From contig DASZKZ010000007.1 in assembly GCA_035552595.1 (NCBI GenBank), positions 1 through 11,113 on the forward strand: a DNA stretch of 11,113 nt, written 5' to 3'. Position numbers and translations under genes: made by a program. Position 1 is the first letter of the stretch. The number at the start of each line of letters is the position of its first letter. The notes below the pieces were generated by a model, which saw nothing but the letters and a program-made list of their open reading frames with translations, was not told where the DNA came from and made no database searches. This DNA is from Aeolococcus sp035552595 (GTDB taxonomy: Bacteria > Chloroflexota > Dormibacteria > Aeolococcales > Aeolococcaceae). This document shows, one piece after another, positions 6,693 to 11,113 of this stretch.

Positions 6693-8938
6693 CGCGCTTC
6701 TTCACGGGCCTCGGCAACTTCTCGGTGCGCTTCCGCTGGGCCATCCTGGTGGGCTGGATCGTGGTCACCGTCTTCTCGGTGAAGGCGTTCCCATCGCTGG
6801 CGTCGGTCGCCAAGGACACCACCAGCGGCTTCCTTCCCGCCAGCACCGCGTCGATCCACGCCACCGCGCTGGCGGCGCCGTTCCAGAACAGCAACCAGGC
6901 GACCATGACCCTGGTGGCCGCGACCAGCGACGGATCGGCCCTGGGCGCGTCGGGTACGGCGTCGGTGGCGGCGCTGGAGTCGCGGATCCGCACCATGCCC
7001 CACGTCACCCTGGTCAAGGACTTCGGGCTCTCCTCGGATCGCCAGGCGGAGCAGGCCCTGGTGCAGACCAACCTGCCCCCCTACTCGCAGTCCACCGACG
7101 CCAAGAACCTGGTGGCCAGCATCCGCGGTCTGTTCCCCAGCAACGGCGCCGTGCAGCTCCACCTCGCCGGCAGCCTGCCCACGGTGATCGACTCGCAGAG
7201 CCAGTCGGGGAGCTCGCGCAACAGCATCCAGTCGCTGTCGCTGCTGCTCATCGTGGTGCTCCTGCTGGTCGCCTTCCGAGCTCTGCTGGCACCGCTGATC
7301 ACGCTGCTGCCCGCGCTGGTGGTGCTGCTGCTCTCCTCGCCGGTGATCGCCGGGGCGACGCAGATCGGCGTGCAGGCGTCGAGCATCACCCAGTTCATCC
7401 TCATCGTGCTGGTGCTGGGAGCGGGCACCGACTACGGGCTGTTCCTCGTCTTCCGGATGCGTGAGGAGATGCGCAACGGCGCGGAGCCCAAGGACGCGGT
7501 GCGCACCGCGGTGCGAACCGTGGGCGAGTCGATCACCTTCTCGGCGCTCACCGTCATGGCCGCGCTGATGACCCTGATCGTGGCCCAGTTCGGCCTCTAC
7601 CAGAGCCTGGGCCCGGCGCTGGCCATCGGCATCGGGCTGATGCTCATCGCCGGGCTGACGCTGCTGCCGGCGCTGCTGGCCATCTTCGGCCGGGCGGTGT
7701 TCTGGCCGTCGCGGACGCGCCCCGACCCCCACCCCCGCCAGACGCTGTACGGGCGCATCGCCGGCGGGGTGGTGGGCCATCCGCGCACCGTCGCCGTGGT
7801 CGGCCTGCTCTTCTTCGGAGGCCTCGCGGTCGGCCAGGTGGGCGCGCCCGCGGCCGGCTTCGCCGACCAGTCGAGCCCGTCGGGCACGGACTCCGCCGCG
7901 GGGGCGGCGGTGCTGACCGCGCACTACGGCGGCGGCGGCACCAACACCAACGAGGTGCTCTTCACCTTCGCCCAGCCCATCTACAGCCATCCCACCGACC
8001 TGGTGGCGCTGGAGAGCGATCTGCGCGCCACCGGGCAGTTCGCCACCGTCACCGGTCCCGTCGAGGTGGTGCAGGCCGCCGGCGGGATCCCGGCGCTGCA
8101 GCAGGCGCTGGCCAGCGGCACCCCCGCCGCTCAGCAGCCGCTGCTGCGCTCACTCTCCCGATTCGTCAGCGCCGACGGGCGCACGGTGCAGGTGCAGGCG
8201 CTCTTCACCAACAGCAACAGCAGCGATCCCCATGCGATCGCGGCCGTGCCCACGGTGCGGAGCGCGGTCAGCTCCGTCGCCTCCAGCGTGCACGCCACCG
8301 ACTCCGGCGTGTTCGGCATCCTCCCCTTCGCGTACGACGTCAACGCCGTGTCGGCGAGCGACCTGACCCACATCCTGCCGCTGGTGGCGGTGCTCATCGC
8401 GCTGTTGCTGGCGATCGTGCTGCGCAGCCTGACCGCGCCGCTCTACCTGGTGGCCTCCGTGGTGCTGTCGTACCTCGCCGCCATCGGCATCACCGCGCTC
8501 ATCTTCGTGCGCCTGGGCGGCCAGAGCGGCATCAACTTCGTGCTCCCGTTCCTGATGTTCGTGTTCCTCATGGCGCTCGGCTCCGACTACAACATCCTGG
8601 TGATGATGCGCATCCGCGAGGAGGCGCACCGCCTCCCCCTGCTGCCCGCGATCCGCCACGCGGTGGGCGTCACCGGCACCACCGTGACCACGGCGGGTGT
8701 GATCCTGGGCGGGACCTTCGCGGTGCTGGCCATCGCCGGGGGCAGCGCGTCGGGCGGCTCGCAGGTGCAGCAGATCGGCTACGGCATCGCCGCCGGCGTG
8801 CTCATGGACACCTTCTTGGTGCGCACCATCCTGGTGCCCTCCTTCGTGGCCATCCTGGGGCGCTGGAACTGGTGGCCGTCGTCCCTGTTCCGGGAGGCGC
8901 CGACGGAGCCTGAGGTCCTCGAGAGCCCCGCCGCGTAG
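6689..8938 (+). CDS. MMPL-family RND-type transporter
   Basis: The 749-residue protein has the two-fold repeat of MMPL/HpnN transporters: a first helix at about 15-33, a periplasmic/extracytoplasmic domain (about 35-178), five helices (about 180-335), then a second copy with a helix at about 365-383, a second external domain (about 385-560) and five more helices (about 562-725). The paired Asp-Tyr motifs that relay protons in MmpL3 are present in both halves: GAGTDYG around Asp248-Tyr249 and LGSDYN around Asp633-Tyr634. Each is followed by R-[MI]-R-E-E. In Actinomycetota the family exports lipids, siderophores or drugs. The ATG overlaps the MFS stop by 4 bp, so translation is probably coupled. 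The protein lacks the long cytoplasmic C-terminal domain of mycobacterial MmpL3. Its cargo is unknown. Confidence 0.94.
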   Translation: MTRFFTGLGNFSVRFRWAILVGWIVVTVFSVKAFPSLASVAKDTTSGFLPASTASIHATALAAPFQNSNQATMTLVAATSDGSALGASGTASVAALESRIRTMPHVTLVKDFGLSSDRQAEQALVQTNLPPYSQSTDAKNLVASIRGLFPSNGAVQLHLAGSLPTVIDSQSQSGSSRNSIQSLSLLLIVVLLLVAFRALLAPLITLLPALVVLLLSSPVIAGATQIGVQASSITQFILIVLVLGAGTDYGLFLVFRMREEMRNGAEPKDAVRTAVRTVGESITFSALTVMAALMTLIVAQFGLYQSLGPALAIGIGLMLIAGLTLLPALLAIFGRAVFWPSRTRPDPHPRQTLYGRIAGGVVGHPRTVAVVGLLFFGGLAVGQVGAPAAGFADQSSPSGTDSAAGAAVLTAHYGGGGTNTNEVLFTFAQPIYSHPTDLVALESDLRATGQFATVTGPVEVVQAAGGIPALQQALASGTPAAQQPLLRSLSRFVSADGRTVQVQALFTNSNSSDPHAIAAVPTVRSAVSSVASSVHATDSGVFGILPFAYDVNAVSASDLTHILPLVAVLIALLLAIVLRSLTAPLYLVASVVLSYLAAIGITALIFVRLGGQSGINFVLPFLMFVFLMALGSDYNILVMMRIREEAHRLPLLPAIRHAVGVTGTTVTTAGVILGGTFAVLAIAGGSASGGSQVQQIGYGIAAGVLMDTFLVRTILVPSFVAILGRWNWWPSSLFREAPTEPEVLESPAA

Positions 8939-9006
8939 GGTGGTCTTCTGGGCGTGGAGCGCGCACACTGGCGCCCAATTGCCCAGCCACCTCCCGAGGA
9001 GATGAC

Positions 9007-9231
9007 GTGACCACGACAGAGAGCAGCGGGGCCGAGATCGAACGGCTGCGGGCTGAGAATGCCGAGCTGCGGCGCCTGCTGGCCAAGCACCAGTGGGCGG
9101 GGCTGACGCCGATCGGTTCGCACGGGGTGTGCCCGGAGTGCTCGGGGTCGATCTACCGCGGCGACGGCACCGGGCACCGTCGCGGGTGTGCCATCGCCGC
9201 CGTGCTGGGGGAGACGACGGCCGCACGCTAG
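9007..9231 (+). CDS. Small protein with N-terminal coiled coil and C-x2-C/H/C putative zinc site
   Basis: The 74-residue product has two parts. Residues 10-29 (IERLRAENAELRRLLAKHQW region) form a leucine-zipper-like coiled coil, and residues 42-61 place Cys42, Cys45, His57 and Cys61 in a spacing able to bind one zinc ion. The start is GTG 9007, preceded by GAGGAGA about 5 nt upstream; the ATG at 9002 is followed at once by a stop. The gene lies 68 bp after the MMPL gene on the same strand and could be cotranscribed, since no clear terminator intervenes. I do not recognise a named family. The pattern suggests a small homodimeric adaptor or nucleic-acid-binding protein, but no function is assigned. 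Confidence 0.72.
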   Translation: MTTTESSGAEIERLRAENAELRRLLAKHQWAGLTPIGSHGVCPECSGSIYRGDGTGHRRGCAIAAVLGETTAAR

Positions 9232-9269
9232 GACCATGACCCCGGTCCGGCGGAGCCGTTGCACCGGGC

Positions 9270-9905
9270 ATGACCGTAGCTTTGTCCTTGCGCATGGCTG
9301 GATTTCTTGCGGTGCCTGTCGCCGTGTGCCTGGCAGGGTGCGGGGCCGCCGGCTCATCGGCGCCCCCTGCAACATCTCAGACCCCGTCCGCAACCGCCAG
9401 TTCATTGAATACGCAGCGTCCGTCGGCCACCTCGAGCATTCCAGCGGGGTGGACGCCATACACGAGTGCAACTCAGCATGTCGCCTTCGACCTCCCGCCA
9501 CCCTGGACGGTCATCTGCGACAGCAGCACCGGTGCCAGCTGGCTGCTGGTCGATGCGGGTGGGCTCTACGGGAGCTGCCCGCAGGGAGACGGCCAGGTCG
9601 GGATCTTCGTCGAATCCGTCGCAGGGACGGGACCACCCGCAGCCCTCTCACTCATCTCGACAAACAGGACCCTGTACGCCAACGTTCAGACGAGCTCGGT
9701 CATGGTGAACGGAGTCAGCGCCATGCGACTGTCGGGCGATCAGACGCAGGGGCAGGGATCCGGAACCTCACAGGTGGAATACGACGTCGCGACCGCTGGG
9801 CGGACGTGGTACGTCCTCGCCGTGGTTGGTGGAGTGGGTGGGACCAAGACCGCCACACCCGCACAGGTGGATCAGTTCGTGCAGACCTTCACGTTGGCAC
9901 CCTGA
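9270..9905 (+). CDS. Secreted lipoprotein of unknown function
   Basis: The 211-residue protein begins with a lipoprotein signal: a short n-region with Arg8, a hydrophobic core, and lipobox LAGC with Cys24 as the predicted lipidated residue. A Ser/Thr/Pro/Ala-rich linker (about 25-58) follows, then a compact domain of about 150 residues. That domain has a pattern of aromatic and beta-strand-like segments (HVAFDLPPPWTVI near 69-81, and a C-terminal VDQFVQTFTLAP). The overall pattern recalls PsbP/Mog1-like or LpqN-like lipoproteins of high-GC Gram-positives, but this is only a resemblance. The start is ATG 9270; the Shine-Dalgarno support is weak (CGGAG about 14 nt upstream) and ATG 9294 is an alternative with a minimal n-region. 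It stands alone, with 38 bp upstream to the small zinc-site protein. Confidence 0.8.
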   Translation: MTVALSLRMAGFLAVPVAVCLAGCGAAGSSAPPATSQTPSATASSLNTQRPSATSSIPAGWTPYTSATQHVAFDLPPPWTVICDSSTGASWLLVDAGGLYGSCPQGDGQVGIFVESVAGTGPPAALSLISTNRTLYANVQTSSVMVNGVSAMRLSGDQTQGQGSGTSQVEYDVATAGRTWYVLAVVGGVGGTKTATPAQVDQFVQTFTLAP

Positions 9906-9941
9906 CCTGATCGCCGCCCGTGCGAGGTTCGCGTCGAGCGT

Positions 9942-9956
9942 TGTGGACGCTCCACA
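9942..9956 (+). terminator. Short hairpin after the lipoprotein gene, weak terminator or operator candidate
   Basis: TGTGGA (9942-9947) and TCCACA (9951-9956) form a perfect 6-bp stem with a CGC loop, followed by C and three T. It sits 37 bp past the lipoprotein stop and about 90 bp before the next start. The stem is short and the T run minimal, so termination would be inefficient. It could equally be a small operator for the following gene. Confidence 0.25.
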
Positions 9957-10048
9957 CTTTCCAGTACATTCGCGGTATCACTATGGGTGAACCGAGCGTG
10001 CGTCGCTCCCGCTGGCGCGGTGAGTGGCCGCTCCCAGGAGGTGAACCG

Positions 10049-10465
10049 ATGGCGGACACAGCCCAGGTCAGAGATCCTCAGAGCCGAGGCTCGCACTCGA
10101 GCTCTTGGCCGGTCGTACAAGGCGGCGCCCGAGTGCGGCAGCTCGGGCGCGGCGTCGTGCCGGCCGCCAGCCGGGTGTTGGTACGCCTGGTGTGGGCGGC
10201 GGTCGCGATCGTCAACCTGGTGGTGATGCTGGACTTCGTCTTCCGGCTGATCGGTGCCAAGAACGAGGGCTTCGCGCATGCGGTGATGTCGTTCGGCTCG
10301 ACAGTGGCGTCGCCGTTCGACGGGATCTTTGCGAGCGTCGGCAGTCTGGGCGGCTACGCCCTGCGCTGGAGCGACCTCGTGGTCGTGGTGCTCTGCGGGC
10401 TCGCCGGACTGGTCGTGACCAGGATCCTTCTGCTGGCGCGAACCGGCAGGCGACGGCTGGCCTGA
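10049..10465 (+). CDS. YggT-like two-helix membrane protein
   Basis: The 138-residue product has a hydrophilic N-terminus of about 40 residues and two membrane segments (about 44-68 and 107-130). Between them a loop contains FRLIGAKNEGF (65-75) and SPFDGIF (88-94). The order of an aromatic-rich first helix, R-L-x-G-A-x, S-P-F-x-G-I-F, then a polar W-S-D-L leading into the second helix is typical of YggT (DUF/CcmB-like) small membrane proteins. In other bacteria these lie near division genes or affect osmotic tolerance. The start is ATG 10049, with an excellent AGGAGGTG 5 nt upstream. The same frame is open from 9920, but that extension lacks a ribosome site. The neighbours give no functional hint. 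Assignment to YggT is by pattern and only moderately secure. Confidence 0.75.
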   Translation: MADTAQVRDPQSRGSHSSSWPVVQGGARVRQLGRGVVPAASRVLVRLVWAAVAIVNLVVMLDFVFRLIGAKNEGFAHAVMSFGSTVASPFDGIFASVGSLGGYALRWSDLVVVVLCGLAGLVVTRILLLARTGRRRLA

Positions 10466-10637
10466 TCGCCCGACGCATGGGGCCGGCTGCTTTCATCGCG
10501 GCCACTGGGGTTCGAGGCGGTCAGGCCGCAAGGTGCGACATGAAGATGGCCGTGGCGACGAACAGCCTTCGAAGCATGGTCGACACGAGCATCTAGCCAT
10601 CTCGACGCCCGCAACCGATCGGTGCGATGATCTCGGG

Positions 10638-10817
10638 GTGGTAGGGATCGTCGTCATAGCGGTGGTCCTGGTCGCCGCATTCGGCGTGTGGGGCGTCGTC
10701 TTCGGACTCCTCGGCTGGAGAGTGACGTCAGACGTGAGGCGACGAGAGCGAGAGGGCACTGACCCCGAGAGCCTGAATTGGCGATCGCGCTATTCCCGCG
10801 GTTACCCCCGCGACTGA
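10638..10817 (+). CDS. Small single-helix membrane protein, hypothetical
   Basis: The 59-residue product consists of a single strongly hydrophobic helix (about 2-27, Val/Ile/Gly/Phe-rich) starting at the N-terminus. A basic and acidic tail follows, with RREREG at 35-40 and aromatic residues near the end (NWRSRYSRGYPRD). The topology would be N-out with a cytoplasmic charged tail by the positive-inside rule. GTG 10638 is the start that puts the helix at the N-terminus, but no clear Shine-Dalgarno sequence precedes it. An in-frame ATG at 10533 would add 35 hydrophilic residues in a stretch that otherwise looks non-coding. No family recognised. Confidence 0.5.
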   Translation: MVGIVVIAVVLVAAFGVWGVVFGLLGWRVTSDVRRREREGTDPESLNWRSRYSRGYPRD

Positions 10818-10827
10818 AGCCGCCTCT

Positions 10828-11113
10828 GTAGGGGCGAAGGGTGCGAAACGGGCAGCTCGGCTGGGGCTGCTCATCGCCACCGTGGCCGTCGCCGGTTGCG
10901 GCCAGGGCGGCTCGCCATCGGGTGCGTCACAGGTGTCCTCTGCGAGTGCCCGCCCTGCGGCATCGGCAACCACACCGGCGACGTCAGCGCCCGCGGTCAC
11001 GCCCGACGTGGTCGTCGACGGCGCCCCTGCGGTGCAGACGCTCAGCCTCGAGGTGGTGGACCTCTCCGGCCACGTCGTCGGGACCGTGTCGGCGTCAGGG
11101 AGTGACCTGGGCA
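10828..11113 (+). CDS. Putative lipoprotein, N-terminal part (cut by window edge; start unresolved)
   Basis: This frame encodes a charged n-region (AKGAKRAAR), a hydrophobic stretch (LGLLIATVAVA) and an AGC lipobox whose cysteine codon is at 10897-10899. A Ser/Ala/Thr/Pro-rich linker follows, then a domain beginning DVVVDGAPAVQTLSLEVVDL that runs off the right edge. That sequence of features is characteristic of a bacterial lipoprotein, so the frame is probably real. The last in-frame stop is at 10774-10776. Between it and the lipobox the only ordinary start codon is GTG 10882, just five residues before the cysteine and inside the hydrophobic core. The listed left end marks the beginning of the charged n-region, not a proven start. 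An ATT or CTG start, or a sequence error, must be considered. Confidence 0.5.

Noticed and set aside
6602..7990. 462-codon minus-strand open frame antisense to the MMPL gene
   Set aside because: Same shadow composition; the MMPL gene is intact with both Asp-Tyr motifs.
8949..8977. Inverted repeat TGGGCG/CGCCCA after the MMPL stop as a terminator
   Set aside because: Only 6 bp of stem with a 17-nt loop and no T run; not enough to call termination.
10477..10596. 39-codon plus-strand ORF in the gap after the YggT-like gene
   Set aside because: No ribosome site, no recognisable feature and undistinguished composition. The 10466-10637 gap appears otherwise empty.
10614..10623. 10-bp palindrome ACCGATCGGT upstream of the small membrane protein gene
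   Set aside because: Ten-base palindromes of this kind are expected by chance in GC-rich DNA, and nothing else around it supports an operator.
10728..11000. 90-codon minus-strand open frame antisense to the last lipoprotein
   Set aside because: Its Ala/Gly/Asp-rich sequence is the complement of the lipoprotein's Ala/Ser/Thr/Pro linker; the plus-strand frame carries a credible signal peptide and lipobox.

Overview
The window is GC-rich, tightly packed bacterial DNA with strong G/C bias at third codon positions, so many open antisense frames are artefacts. The GuaB3-type IMP dehydrogenase, the MMPL/DHA2 exporters and the many four-base stop/start overlaps suit a high-GC Terrabacteria lineage (Actinomycetota, Chloroflexota or Dormibacterota-like). 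This placement is inference; no rRNA or other phylogenetic marker is present. I see no tRNA, rRNA, CRISPR array or transposase.

Left part, minus strand (1-4381): a purine operon read from right to left, guaB3 - (58-codon ORF) - guaA - purD - purE (cut by the left edge). GuaB3 and GuaA convert IMP to XMP to GMP, while PurD and PurE catalyse two steps of the pathway that makes IMP. The genes overlap or nearly touch, which suggests coupled translation. The exception is the guaB3/guaA junction. There the last ~46 bp of guaB3, including its stop and the overlapping start, occur twice (3048-3093 and 3221-3266), separated by ~127 bp that can fold into several hairpins. The DNA between the two stops forms a 58-codon ORF coupled at both ends. 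This is the most unusual structure in the window.

Middle (4382-4570): a divergent control region. It holds a likely extended -10 promoter for guaB3, a perfect 14-bp palindrome, and a 10-bp-arm inverted repeat whose right arm runs into a -10-like box just upstream of marR.

Right part, plus strand (4571-8938): a three-gene efflux operon with overlapping ends: a MarR-type regulator, a DHA2 (EmrB/QacA-like) 14-helix major facilitator, and an MMPL-family RND-type transporter. The layout suggests a regulator controlling two pumps from different superfamilies.

Far right (8939-11113): small, poorly characterised genes on the plus strand: a 74-residue coiled-coil protein with a C-x2-C/H/C cluster, a 211-residue lipoprotein, a 138-residue two-helix protein resembling YggT, a 59-residue single-helix membrane protein, and the beginning of a further lipoprotein cut by the right edge, for which no conventional start codon fits.
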